A stretch of 64,000 bases of DNA from Rhizopus arrhizus (Eukaryota > Mucoromycota > Mucoromycetes > Mucorales > Rhizopodaceae). The stretch's first letter is position 1, and each line of letters opens with the position of its first letter. The notes under the pieces are model-generated. The model saw nothing but the letters and a program-made list of their open reading frames with translations, was not told the DNA's origin and did not search any database. A program made the position numbers and the translations under genes. The DNA lies in the NCBI GenBank assembly GCA_024220505.1, contig JAKZZE010000034.1, positions 186,001 to 250,000 of the forward strand. The letters run 5' to 3'. Of the stretch, positions 41,601 through 50,661 are shown piece after piece.

Positions 41601-43112
41601 GTGATGTCCAGGAAGCTTCAATGATTCCACGAGCCTGCAAGGAGTCGGTTTATCTACAAGTTTGTACGCAGCCGAAACAGAGACACCCATAGAGCCAGTA
41701 GAGCCAGAACCAGTAGAGCCAGAACCAGTAGAGCCAGACACACCAGAGAAATGAATTTGACCAGTAAATGTATCAATGATCGCTTTATTTGTACGAAGAT
41801 CATTGTACCCAATAATCAGTGGATGGGCCAGGTTGTGGACGACATGACACCGAAGACGTAGAGGCACCTCCCCTAATAGAACGACGAGGTTTGTGGTACC
41901 AAGGGAAGTGGCATCCACACCCGTAGCGGTAGTGAATGCTAACTTCTTAGATGAGTCAACCACGAGATTCAATTGAGAAGCGATATCAGCTCGGATCGCC
42001 GATATGGTAGCGCCAGTATCAATTAGACAACGAGAAGAAACACCGTTGAGAGTACAGCTCAAGAGAGGACCTTGGCGTTGAGATGGTTGAGAGAGGTAGG
42101 TAAGGCTATGTATAGCATCAGCAACAGAACTAGAAGAGTCTGCCCAAGGGTCTTGATCCGTAGGAAGAACGGCATAATTGACACCAGAGGTATCTGATAC
42201 GTGGGTGGATTCCTGGAGAGCGTTGATGCGGTTGTTACTATTTTCGGCGTAACGACAACGCTTCGACAAATGCCCTTCGCGATTACAATGTCCACACAGA
42301 GGAACACCAGGACGAACCCATTGGTTGAACTTATTTTTAGGCCTTTGTTGTTGGTCTCGGGAACGACGCTGTTGGCTGTATCTAGGTCTGTGTTGGAAAA
42401 CATCGATTTCCATTGGAGTGACATCAGTGTCAACAGGAACTGGAGCAGATTGTACCCTAGGAGGTGTCTGTATGACGGCAGGAGTGATATGGGCAACAGG
42501 TTGTTGTACAGACAGAAGGGATTCGTCCATACATAGTGCTTCCTCACGATCAATTGCAAGTTCAGACACGCTTTTCCAGGAGTCAGTTACAGGGACGTTA
42601 GGTACGACCAGAGCTTTGAGTGCCGGAGACATGTTTTGTAAATAGATCAGGCGCAACTCGTCAGCAGGAGGAGTGTGATCAGCGGGAAACTCGAGAACAA
42701 TAGCTTCGAACTGGTTGCGAAAACGACGAGTTGGAAGTTTGTCTTGTTTTAAGGCTTTCAAGCGATTGAGGATCAACCTCTTTTCTTTTGATGGAGGAAT
42801 ACCATAATTTTCTATAAGTGCTCCTTGAAGTTCGGCCCAAGTGGGGTAGCGTGCACGAGTGAGAGAGACCCAGGAACGAATGTCAGGAGGCAGATATTTG
42901 GTGATTTGACGACGTTTGGTAGCGTCGCTGATATCAAGATCGCTTGCGTTGAGGTTGTATAAACGGAGCCATTGATTGATGTTACCCTTCCCATCGTAAG
43001 GATCGATGATAGGGGCTTCGTGCAATCGGTTAAGTTGGAGTAGGTCATCTAGAACAGTAGCAACAGAGTCAGAGGGGTTGGTTTTAGGAGCGTATTTCGA
43101 TTGAGAGGACAT
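38574..43112 (-). CDS. Gy4 Gag-Pol polyprotein, non-chromodomain gypsy
   Basis: 1512 residues from ATG 43112, one frame. Gag resembles the retrotransposon gag fold (WAELQGALIENYG, RFRNQFEAIVLEFP) and ends in a CCHC knuckle CGHCNREGHLSKRC. The protease is CLIDTGATISA (about 362). The RT has DLTSSYWQIELDEESKPKSA and YLDDI (about 803), and RNase H has HTDGACSSGIG (about 950). The integrase has HPTTGHLGVSRT...CEVC, AVDTFG (about 1211), LSDNGKPY (about 1271) and GLVERF (about 1306). It ends with a GPF module (WRGPFQVTTI, IHASRMKKYE) and no chromodomain. A short Ser-Gly-Thr repeat (STGSG units, about 41690-41745) lies after the protease. Confidence 0.95.
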   Translation of the reverse strand: MSSQSKYAPKTNPSDSVATVLDDLLQLNRLHEAPIIDPYDGKGNINQWLRLYNLNASDLDISDATKRRQITKYLPPDIRSWVSLTRARYPTWAELQGALIENYGIPPSKEKRLILNRLKALKQDKLPTRRFRNQFEAIVLEFPADHTPPADELRLIYLQNMSPALKALVVPNVPVTDSWKSVSELAIDREEALCMDESLLSVQQPVAHITPAVIQTPPRVQSAPVPVDTDVTPMEIDVFQHRPRYSQQRRSRDQQQRPKNKFNQWVRPGVPLCGHCNREGHLSKRCRYAENSNNRINALQESTHVSDTSGVNYAVLPTDQDPWADSSSSVADAIHSLTYLSQPSQRQGPLLSCTLNGVSSRCLIDTGATISAIRADIASQLNLVVDSSKKLAFTTATGVDATSLGTTNLVVLLGEVPLRLRCHVVHNLAHPLIIGYNDLRTNKAIIDTFTGQIHFSGVSGSTGSGSTGSGSTGSMGVSVSAAYKLVDKPTPCRLVESLKLPGHHHAYVQIRGPRNALTMVSTPSSLAAEKLVAVAAGVVQFDQEGLATIKVANLNIKDCILNKNQIVASAAYLPSSSQIIPYAASLCTVSNGTKATNTSLDFSAALGDSLSVSESTRMVRLLAEYSDCFVSLPSSTTPLVKHHIDTGNEKPISSPPHRASSAENATINQLIDEMLQQGIIRPSRSPWSSPVVLVPKPDGTFRFCVDYRRLNARTTKDVYPLTRIDDALHSLGNAKYFSTMDLTSSYWQIELDEESKPKSAFVCRRGLYEFVRMPFGLCSAPATMQRLMDSVLGGLKWQTCLVYLDDIICFSATFEQHLQDLREILSRLREASLKIKLSKCCFASNKISFLGYILSPDGLHTDPEKVRAVASFPTPTSAETLRSFLGLAGYYRSFISKFSVLAAPLHALLQKEAPWVWSHEQQAAYNTLKNALLTAPVLRFPDFSRPFELHTDGACSSGIGVILCQRDPRNRRAYAIAYASRSLSPAERNYGVSEVEALAIVWGIRKFAHYLTGTKFTVVTDHHALQFLQSTRSSDLRGRLARWALSLQQHDFTIVYRPGSQNTGPDALSRHPVSVPGSSMVCSLTVSDLALAQSSDAYCQDIRGSSGSLPPGFSDESGVLFFGSRPVLPVSLRDEAFTLLHAHPTTGHLGVSRTVQRFARLFYFPNLHAWVKKQVNICEVCQRVKSPNATLGHTNLTHSDTPVQPFDTIAVDTFGPLPLSRSGNKHVVVVQCLFSRYVVIAPVPENNDFWVTKCLLKVFAEHGLVRCILSDNGKPYSGLLIKTLSEHLDIKQKFAPAYHPQSNGLVERFMASLRNFIVSFMDLDHHQTVWDEHLNEFQLAYNSSVHESTKFTPFSLVHGREARSLLSTDFGSVKTVPHIEYQHQVKDFLARAYALINLENIHTQAKNALTLNGKRKQPDICVGDKVLVDFPVHSKASSGRAGKLVRAWRGPFQVTTILSPDRFDVVEIATTKVWKNIHASRMKKYESRNEDISPNEPPGCRETESAIENTSI

Positions 43113-43144
43113 TTAGCACAAGAGATCTTCCGGGGGGATACAAA

Positions 43145-43159
43145 GCAGCTTCTCCACCA
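43145..43159 (-). promoter_or_regulatory. Gy4 tRNA primer binding site
   Basis: TGGTGGAGAAGCTGC on the minus strand, starting at the base after the LTR end. It is complementary to a tRNA 3' end with CCA, discriminator A and acceptor strand CTTCTCC. The donor tRNA is not identified. Confidence 0.7.
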
Positions 43160-43386
43160 TGAAATGAGCGGGGTAATTCAGAATTAACAGTCGCCTTATT
43201 TGAGGCTGGAAGAAAATATTAATCAAGAAGTTTGGGAAAACTAAAGTTAAAGTCCTTTATTTAATAAAGATGCGTTGAGTATTTATATCTTTTTGTTAAA
43301 CTAATTATCCTTCTAGAATTATCTTTGCAAACGAGATATACCAATTATATTGAAGTATTTTCAATGGCAGACTCAGTCTCGCGACA
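43160..43386 (-). repeat. Gy4 5' LTR
   Basis: 227 bp, identical by eye to 38389-38615. Confidence 0.92.
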
Positions 43387-43390
43387 AAGA

Positions 43391-43842
43391 ATGTAAACCG
43401 TGTTGCAAAAAGTGATCCCCTCTACGTTGGTAATTACACTGTCAAAAGAAAAACTCAAGGTGGTTCATATGTGTTGGTTGATGCAACTGGAGCACTCTTA
43501 CCAAGAGATGTACCTCCATCGCAAATAAAGGTTATTTCCCAGGAAGTATCCTTATCCAATACTGATCAATCTGAATCATACGATGTTGAGGCAGTTCTAC
43601 ACCATAAGGGATCACCGGGTAATTACTTATATAAAGTTCGATGGAAAGGTTATGGAGAAGAAGATGACACTTGGGAACCGGCTAGTCATTTCCATGATTA
43701 CAGACCGATCCAAAAATATTGGTCACGTCTAAGTGAACAAGAACCAGCGCGCGAGGTTCAACTTGTTCCTAAAAAAGATACGACCAAGAAAAGAAAAAAC
43801 GTGCATCGCAGTGTAACTAACTCTAAAAGAAACAGACGTTAA
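43391..43842 (+). pseudogene. Gy3 Gag-Pol, C-terminal part with chromodomain
   Basis: Continues Gy3 after Gy4: NVNRVAKSDPLYVGNYTVKR (GPY-like module with the Pro replaced), then chromodomain YLYKVRWKGYGEEDDTWEPA (about 43625-43690) and a Lys/Arg-rich tail ending at the stop 43840-43842. The apparent start at 43471 is an internal GTG. Confidence 0.92.
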
Positions 43843-44140
43843 TACATTGACCTTCTTCCACCAACTTTCATTAACTATACATATACGTTACCAGCAAATT
43901 ACGCAATTATAAAATATTTACAAGGATAGTAAAAAATGTAATTTTTTCTCATGCCTTAATATTTTTCAATATGCACATTTGTACGCAGTCACATTTACAG
44001 ACAAACATCACTTTAGCAATAAATTCCTGTTCAGGGTTTATTATCGCCTAAATGCTTTGTTCCATTCTTGAACACTATACTTTATATGTTTATATAAAGA
44101 GCCACTATACGTTATATGACTTAACCCTACCAAGCACCTA

Positions 44141-45771
44141 CAGTAGCGGACAAAACTGGTGCACAAAAATTAAAATCAACATTGTATCTCCGCCATATGT
44201 CTGCGACTTTTGTGGTATATACCATCTGAAAGACAGTCTAAAATATACATTACGTTATGTAAACCGGAACTGTGCCGGACATCCCTCAGGCATAAGGTCA
44301 TTTTTAGTGATTTTTTGCATATTTCAATTTTCGCCAAAAATGTGGTGCTTGTCTAGCCTTCTTTCAATTTTCCCCAAATCTCTCCCGTTTGCTTTCAGAT
44401 TTCACAGCAGATTAGTAAATTCTAGTAGCTCATAAAAAATATATAAAACAGTACTCATTTTGCATTTCCCATTGAATCCCCCCTTTTGTTTTTACCCTAT
44501 TCACTATAACAAAGTACTAGCCTTATATGTTTAAGAAAATAAGCAACTGTAAAAACGAAACTCTGAGATCTCGAACACGCCTAGTTCGTACGACAGCAGA
44601 TATTTCTAGAGTAACAAGGATCTCTAAATGGACAATCAACAGGAGAAAGAGGGAAGAAAGAAACTTAATGTCTTGTGATCATGAAGGTATTCCGCTATTA
44701 GCCTGAAAAGTTATTAGTTCAGTCATCAACCTAGAGCTTGGACAAGGTCCGCTACACACAGTTCCTGATGCTCAGCACATTTTGAGGACCTTAAGATACA
44801 GTGTTAGCAGACTGTCAGTCTAAAGGCACAGTAGGAAGCTAGATTTTGAGTCTGGAAGTAAGGAATCGAAGAATTTCATCAGCTGTATAAGTCGGAAAAA
44901 GCGATGAATGTGGTATCACGACAAGCCATTGTATACTATAGAGGGCTGGAAGTCTGCTATCTTTAGCAATGAAACAAATATGAACATTATGGATGCAGAC
45001 AGTATACACTAATATTGAAAGCAAGTCGAGCAACCTTAGCGATTTTTTCACGGTGATCAAACAATGAAGCATGCTGGCTGCTCTGTTATGTTTTAAGGCT
45101 GTATTAGATATTGAGGACCAGAATATGTGTGTCAGGTATACGATGGTATAATGAACTCATAAATATACACATATATTTCGCTTACTTCATACCACAAAAG
45201 CCTAGCGTATAGTAGTCTAAAACGTCGTAATCTCTCGTTTCAGTATGACAATGACACAAGGCACAAGTCGACGCATGTCACAAACTCAATATTTGATAAC
45301 AGCGCTTCTGTGCTACAAGTTTAGCCGCCACTAATCCCAGCCTAAGTCCGCTTAAGCATGCCAGGTGACAATTGATGGCAAAGGTATGATGATACAACAC
45401 TAGATCAAAAAGGGTCGATGATCTTTGGAAAAGAGTAGTTAAAGAGCCGGGTTCTTTTATTGAAAATGATATACACGCATATTATTAGCATATGCAAAGA
45501 AGAACATCCGATGATATCAAGAGATGAGATGATTATATAAAGTCTAAGGTCTTAGCCACTTTTGCGGTTTTTTCGAAAATATAAAATTTTATAAATTTAA
45601 AGCACGCTTATCGCTCAGTTTTAACAATGTCATGCTTAGAACATACATAAATTACAATGACTAGTATATCCTCCTTCTAGTACAGTTTCATGACTATTGC
45701 AATTACCATGAGCAGGTAATGGTAGTTAAAAGCTGAAAAAAAGTTTTGTGCACCAGTTTTGTCCGCTACTG
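44141..45771 (+). mobile_element. Tc-A copy 1, Tc1-like DNA transposon, degenerate
   Basis: 1631 bp with terminal inverted repeats of at least 28 bases (CAGTAGCGGACAAAACTGG at the left, its complement at the right) and TA on both sides. The plus strand holds a broken Tc1 transposase: a helix-turn-helix stretch (ISRVTRISKWTINRRKRE, near 44595-44655), then YTIEGWKSAIFSNET and HAGCSVMF*GCI near 44930-45100, interrupted by many stops. It cannot make its own transposase. It lies in the Gy3 3' UTR. Confidence 0.9.
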
Positions 45772-45898
45772 TATTTCTTACAACAAATAGAGCTCATCTT
45801 GACATCTCAAACCTCATTTTCGACATTCACTTAAACAAACATATTTTTACTTGCCACATTAATTCCAGAAAAGATAGTTACAACCTGGAAGGGGGCAA

Positions 45899-46239
45899 TG
45901 TCATGTTTTGACATGTCAATAAGATACAGTCTTATCATTCTGGACTAAATCTTTACAAATGAGTTTGAATAAGAATAGAACCTGATAATTATCACTGCCC
46001 TAAACAGCCAAGTTTCACTTTCATCTCAACAGTTGATTATTAACATCAGTCTATAAAATTTTTCTTATACATGTCAAATCATATCGGTCGTAACTATTTT
46101 TGTCATCTAATCTCAGGTCTTGCTCAACTAATATAAATAGCCTTGAAATCTTTCTTTAATAAAAGTATTCGACTTTAGAACTATTGTTCGGTCTCGTTAA
46201 TTCTTCTTTATCTTATTTTTGAATACTTAAAACACTTCA
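45899..46239 (+). repeat. Gy3 3' LTR
   Basis: 341 bp, identical by eye to the 5' LTR. Preceded by CCTGGAAGGGGGCAA. Confidence 0.93.
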
Positions 46240-46955
46240 ACCTGATGTCTTTCTAGCCCTAGCTTATTAGCTCCATGCTCAGTTGTAAGCTCTACTTCAT
46301 CCTCCAAAATCTCTTTGTACAGTGTTTTATCCATATTACCATTGATTTTGCACATCTAACCAACCCCAGCATAGGTAATGGCACTCCACAGCATGATATC
46401 GCCTCTACCGTATTTAACGGTCATCTTGACGTGATGGGATTTCAGGCTTTCTCCGGATCGAATCCAAGTCCAGGTGCGTCCATCAGAGCTAAATCTATTG
46501 ATTTTTGTCTCGTCCGACCAAACAACGAGTTTCCAGTCATCTACTGTCCAGTCCTTGTGAGCCATACACCAAGAAAGCCTCTTGCGAATGTTTTTCGCAC
46601 TAAGCAAAGGCTTCTTCGGCTTCTCAATCGCACCAAGACCGGCATTACGAAGGGCTCTGCACACGTTATCGACACTTACTTTTCTTCCAGTGTCTTTTTC
46701 TAGCTCCTTAGCCACCTTTGTTGCACTGGATATGCGGTTTTTGGTCACTTGGCGCACACAATAGCGTTCATCAGCTGCAGACAGTAACTTGGGTCGGCCG
46801 CCTTTTGGCTGCCCAAGTCCAAAGCAATGGGATTTTTGGAGTCTCCCAGCAGCACTCTTACTCAAGCCAGTAATCCATTCCACTTCCCGAACCGACTTAC
46901 CTTGTTGAAGTAAAGAAATTGCTTGAACAACTGTATCTTGAGAGACTTGTTTCAT
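46240..46955 (-). pseudogene. Tc1/mariner transposase, N-terminal part (Tc-B)
   Basis: ATG at 46953-46955. Two helix-turn-helix regions are visible (SLLQQGKSVREVEWITGLSK and RISSATKVAKELEKDTGRKV) with GRPKLLS between them. The DDE core begins with VVWSDETKINRFSSDGRTW (first catalytic Asp) and continues IMLWSAITYAGVG. There a TAG replaces the expected Trp codon, and the frame goes on (MCKINGNMDKTLYKEIL) to the Gy3 LTR just before the second catalytic Asp. Broken by a stop and by truncation. Confidence 0.88.
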
Positions 46956-47323
46956 GTTGAGATATAATGAGCGAGTAATAAATCAGTAGGAGCTTAAAAC
47001 TTCAGCAGTGAGTAAAGTTCGACTTAGAGACGTACAATGCACATTTGTAAGCAGTTTGGTACATCTATACAACTTGTGGGTCGCTATTTCATCGTTTTTT
47101 GTTTTTTTTCAAAATTGCCGCAAAACTGTCCCAATGCACCGCTTGTTTTCTATCCCCTCTATCTCCGCCCGCGCTGCTTTAATTTGCTTTTGCTTTACAT
47201 TTTTTGGTACTACAAGATTTTGGCTATCGAATGATATACAATAAGGTGTACATTAGCTTAACAACTATGGAGCCACAAGCCCTAGAAGAGAAAATTACGA
47301 AACATTGGGACAGTTTTGCGGGT

Positions 47324-47902
47324 TGTTATGTTCTGGTAAAGTAATTAAGGTAGCGATAAAAACCAAAGAATACTTTTTGAGACTGAACTTTATTTAAGAC
47401 AATCTTAATTGTTAAAAAGAAATTATTACAAAGTCTACTATTTATATTCTTCTATCAGTCGGCGGGTAAATGAGTAGTCATGAGCGTAGATCCAATAAAT
47501 GACATGTTTGATTGAAGAATGATCACTGAATCGATTATGAAAATTTTTAATTCGTTGTTTTTATAGATCTTATTGTTCTTTAACTGATCTGGGATAATTG
47601 TCCCGTCTTCATTGAGAGGAAAGATATATTTATATGAAATGCCTCCAGTCAGATCAAAGTTGACTAGGTACCTGATCCATTATTATTCATTTACAGAAAT
47701 GATGAATAGTAAAGGTCATGACTTATTTATTGTTCATGTTTACTTTATAGAATAAATCTAATTGTGATAGTTTTATATAAAAAAGAAGAAGAATATATTT
47801 TATTTGATAAAGATTTAAATTATTATCTTTTATCAATTTTAATATACTTCTTTTAGTTGTGATTATTCAATGTCCGTTATGATCAGACGCTGTTCTACAA
47901 CA
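47324..47902 (-). repeat. Solo Gy1 LTR with target duplication
   Basis: 579 bp, starts TGTTATG and ends TACAACA. It is flanked by CGGGT on both sides (47319-47323, 47903-47907), inside the terminal repeat of Tc-B. It differs from the Gy1 LTRs at several bases, so it is older. Confidence 0.93.
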
Positions 47903-47912
47903 CGGGTCACTG

Positions 47913-48450
47913 TATCCTGTTTGAAAACAATCTTCTAAGGTACCTAGTAACAGTTGATTTATGTACTCCAGTCTCCTTAGCAATATCGTACGCTGATGTG
48001 GGCTCAGTTAGTGCTTGTTTGAGATTGTTTACTTTTTCATTTGATAGTCATATAGGCATGTGGTTTATGGTAGGGTAAAAAAGAGAAATAGCGCAAACAA
48101 GAGAGCAGAAAACTTAAAGTAAAGAAATTGTAAGGGCTATTATATACTGCTAACATTCTTACCATGTCAAGGATGTGAAATTATACGATAACAATCGGCT
48201 GGGTCGTATTAAAATTCGTTATTCCAAACATATGTAAAAAAGTAAAAAATGCCGGATGTTTATAATATTCCCTTCAACAACATCAAATTCCACCAATAAC
48301 CATTGCCCATATCAGATAATCGACGAATAAATGCCCTTTCTAGTGAGGTACAAACAATAAAAGTTTGAGATAGTTTCGCGCAGTATCCATAGACAACCAT
48401 CTGTAAAACCGGTATTTTGCAATTCCTTGCAGCAGTTTTTTGACCTACTG
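47913..48450 (-). pseudogene. Tc-C mariner, 5' half with transposase helix-turn-helix
   Basis: The minus-strand 5' terminal repeat is CAGTAGGTCAAAAAACTGCT (ends at 48450, TA at 48451-48452). Further in, a helix-turn-helix piece reads NLKQALTEPTSAYDIAKETG and HKSTVTRYLRRLFSNR (about 47915-48036), where Tc-B is inserted at a TA. The rest of the element is missing on this side; the matching 3' half is at 49488-50104 in the opposite orientation. Confidence 0.75.
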
Positions 48451-48533
48451 TAAGTATGGATGAGAAATTGTATATTTCTAAAAGCTTAATTTTTGAAAAA
48501 AAGGATTCATCTCAAAAAAACATTATATTTTAA
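48451..48533 (+). pseudogene. Displaced C-terminus of the gene fragment at 50105-50590
   Basis: Reading on from the TA at the Tc-C edge, this gives 26 open codons (SMDEKLYISKSLIFEKKDSS and on) to a TAA at 48531-48533. It is in frame with the minus-strand gene fragment ending at the other Tc-C edge (ELTSSYPPI). It only makes sense as the end of that gene if the segment between the Gy3 LTRs has been inverted. Inference. Confidence 0.5.
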
Positions 48534-48568
48534 AAATAAGATTTAACTTTAAAAAGAAAGTAATAGTC

Positions 48569-49087
48569 ATGAACATCAAATCGTTTTTCTCAGTTCTTGC
48601 TCTCTGGTGTCTTCCGCCCTTGGATGTCATGGGCAATGAGACGTTGCAGTCTACCAATGCACCCTCGGAGGCACTCGAACGCCACCTTGGCATACTCAAC
48701 CACGCTCGGACGTTGCTCATCAACGCTTGTGCAACTATTACGTATAATAGAAATAAAATCGCTATGCGCACAGCAAATCCTCGTTTTACTGCCCCTGCCC
48801 CTGATGCTGTGAAGAAATACACTATGGCTAGTGAAGATTTCCATCAGGCAATCACACAATAGACCTCCGCAGCCAAGGCACTGCGTTAAGCTCGTATTGG
48901 TCCTCGCTATTCTAATCGATCTTCCAATGAGAAATTTTCTCGACCTATCCAATTTGGGAATATCACGCTCAGCACCAGCTACAGTTCCTCTACTGCCGAT
49001 ACGCAGCAGTTTTTTCGGTCAGATCCGTCGTCCCAGCACGGCGGTTACACGCAACAATACTCTACCGCTGTCAACAGGGATGTTTTA
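48569..49087 (+). pseudogene. DIRS-like element ORF1 (Gag-like) remnant
   Basis: An open stretch of 97 codons (to 48862), then two stops in the same frame (QAITQ*TSAAKALR*ARIG) and a further open part (RYSNRSSNEKFSRPIQFGN). The pattern INACATITYNRNKIAMRTAN, then a Ser/Arg/Asn-rich end, recalls ORF1 of fungal DIRS retrotransposons; this is recognition from memory and not firm. The 60 bases after it (AATAGCAGCAATATAAAATT, about 49120-49140) recur at about 57800-57825 next to the tyrosine recombinase remnant, which supports the link. Confidence 0.42.
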
Positions 49088-49149
49088 ATTGCAAGATTAA
49101 TTAAAAAATTAAACAAAAAACAATAGCAGCAATATAAAATTAAAATCCT

Positions 49150-49487
49150 TGAAGTGTTTTAAGTATTAAAAATAGGATAAAGAAGAATTAACGAGACCGA
49201 ACAATAGTTCTAAAGTCGAATACTTTTATTAAAGAAAGATTTCAAGGCTATTTATATTAGTTGAGCAAGACCTGAGATTAGATGAGAAGAAATAGCTACG
49301 ACCGATATGATTTGGCATAAGAAAAATTTTATAAACTGACGTTAATAATCAACTGTCTAGATATTAACTGAAACATATTATTCAGGGCAGTTACTAATTA
49401 TCAGGATCTATTCTTATTCAAACTCATTTGTAAAGATTTAGTCCAGAATGATAAGACTGTATCTTATTGACATGTCAAAACATGACA
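49150..49487 (-). repeat. Solo Gy3 LTR, inverted
   Basis: 338 bp, minus orientation, with several differences from the Gy3 LTRs including changes near 49280-49390. The flanks (ATCCT left, CGGAT right) do not match, so it is a rearranged junction. It separates the DIRS-like remnant from the Tc-C 3' half. Confidence 0.9.
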
Positions 49488-50104
49488 CGGATGTTTACCA
49501 GCATATATTGGACACCACGCTTCGTGATACTATGGAGTACTACAATTTCAACTGGTCCAACATTTACTTTTAGCATGATAATGATCCAAAGCACAAGGCA
49601 AAATCTACAATAGCTTGGTTAGATAATCATCCAGTGCGCTATATTAGCGATTGGCCAGCTCAGAGTCAGGACTTAAATCCAATAGAACATGTATGGCATC
49701 AACGGAAGTTAAAGCTCAGCTGTTATGAACGTAGAGCAAAGAATACGGATGAGCTTTGGGAACGAGTAGAAAAAGCATGGAATGGATTTGATAAAGGACT
49801 TTGCCAAAGGTATATCGATAGTATGCCAGCAAGAATTCAAAAGGTTATTAATAAAAAAGGAGGATCAACTAAATATTAATAAATAAATTCATTCCGTTCA
49901 AATTTTCGTTTTTTCAAATTTTCAAATTGCGCGTCTCATACTCCCTTCAATACTTATCCAATAGGGCTTAAACTCTTTCGGATTTTTCAAGACATGTAGG
50001 AAATCTACTATGTAGGAACAGAAGCTGTTTGTACCATTGTGACAGGATGTACGCTACAAAAACTGAGAAAAATGGATTCCTTGCAGCAGTTTTTTGACCT
50101 ACTG
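49488..50104 (+). pseudogene. Tc-C mariner, 3' half with transposase C-terminus
   Basis: Transposase C-terminal sequence (49490-49879): DVYQHILDTTLRDTMEYYNF, then F*HDNDPKHKAKST, where a TAG replaces the Gln before the second catalytic Asp. Then WPAQSQDLNPIEHVWHQRK, with the third acidic residue in NPIEHVW, and the end at 49877-49879. The 3' terminal repeat (GCAGCAGTTTTTTGACCTACTG) ends at 50104 with TA at 50105-50106. The repeat matches the one at 48425-48450. Confidence 0.88.
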
Positions 50105-50590
50105 TATCGGGGGATAGGATGAAGTTAGTTCATTGGCATTTTCTACTAATTCATGAAGACACACTAATGAGAGCATGTCATCCAGGTGGGTAATAATTGA
50201 TACAATATCTCTTTTCACCAATGGTATCTTCATCGACGTAACTTCCAGGAATATAAAAAAATCAGCACGGGGAAGCATGTAATAAAATGTAAGGAGTGAT
50301 CCTAAATAGCAAGAACATAAAGTTAGCGTGAATAAGCTCATTTCCAATACAGTAGGTCCATTATCAATCGTTTGGAAGCAAATAATTCCATTCAGATTAT
50401 GACTTTCAATTGCATTTCTTCCAAATATTGCTAAGCGATAAAAATCCAAGACCTTCAATGTGTCATTTGCTTTTTCAATCTTGATTTCTCCAAAACAACT
50501 TGAATATGCATATTAATATCGTTCATAAACATCGACGATGTAGTCAGGTATTTTGCTAGTGGTATTATCAACTTCAGGAAGAGCGTTTGA
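50105..50590 (-). pseudogene. Degraded gene fragment, Mucorales-type hypothetical protein
   Basis: Minus-strand reading frame with one internal stop (VDVYERY*YAYSSCFGEIKIE), open afterwards: ANDTLKVLDFYRLAIFGRNA, NGIICFQTIDNGPTVLEMSL, ADFFIFLEVTSMKIPLVKRD, then ELTSSYPP at the Tc-C insertion. The pattern GE(I/V)K, then a 'D..RLA.FG+.AI' stretch, then a hydrophobic region recalls a large family of uncharacterised proteins in Mucorales genomes. Function unknown. No start is identified; the upstream part ends at the solo LTR near 50660. Confidence 0.5.
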
Positions 50591-50661
50591 GCTTAAAAAT
50601 CAGATCAAAAAATGTTAAGAAAAAAATTGGTCATAATTTTTGACTTTTACCAGTGAGACAC

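Larger units (their letters stand above)
38389..43386 (-). mobile_element. Gy4, complete Ty3/gypsy element without chromodomain
   Basis: 4998 bp on the minus strand, nested in Gy3 with TSD AAGA (38385-38388 and 43387-43390). LTRs are 227 bp (TGAAATG...GCGACA in plus reading) and identical by eye. A normal primer site touches the 5' LTR: TGGTGGAGAAGCTGC on the minus strand, complement of a tRNA end GCAGCTTCTCC-A-CCA (plus 43145-43159). No good polypurine tract touches the 3' LTR (minus strand CGAGCCCCCCGGA); a purine run GAAAGTAGAAATGAGGA lies about 30 bases before it. Confidence 0.94.
33591..46239 (+). mobile_element. Gy3 chromovirus carrying two nested transposons
   Basis: Two 341-bp LTRs (TGTCATG...ACACTTCA) look identical by eye. 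The leader after the 5' LTR is TTTTTTTTAACGAATTC, with no tRNA primer site; the polypurine tract GGAAGGGGGCAA precedes the 3' LTR. The polyprotein is split by Gy4 (38389-43386) and the 3' UTR by Tc-A copy 1 (44141-45771). Without these the element is about 6 kb. The outer flanks (GATCCC on the left, ACCTGA on the right) do not form a 5-bp duplication, so one flank was exchanged after insertion. Confidence 0.93.
46240..47912 (-). mobile_element. Tc-B, mariner-like element, 5' part
   Basis: The transposase 5' half on the minus strand runs leftward into the Gy3 LTR, where it is cut. Its upstream end, with the solo Gy1 LTR removed, is CAGTGACCCGCAAAACTGTC next to TA (47913-47914). An inverted copy of CCGCAAAACTGTCCCAATG lies inside at about 47116-47134, so the 5' non-coding part can fold back on itself. 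Tc-B is inserted in the helix-turn-helix coding region of Tc-C. Confidence 0.75.

Noticed and set aside
47008..47244. Small ORFs between Tc-B transposase and its terminal repeat
   Set aside because: Non-coding terminal region with hydrophobic, low-information translations and no motif.
46240..49879. Tc-B N-terminal and Tc-C C-terminal transposase pieces as one split gene
   Set aside because: They overlap in homologous region (YKEIL and YQHILD) and have different terminal repeats, so they come from two elements.
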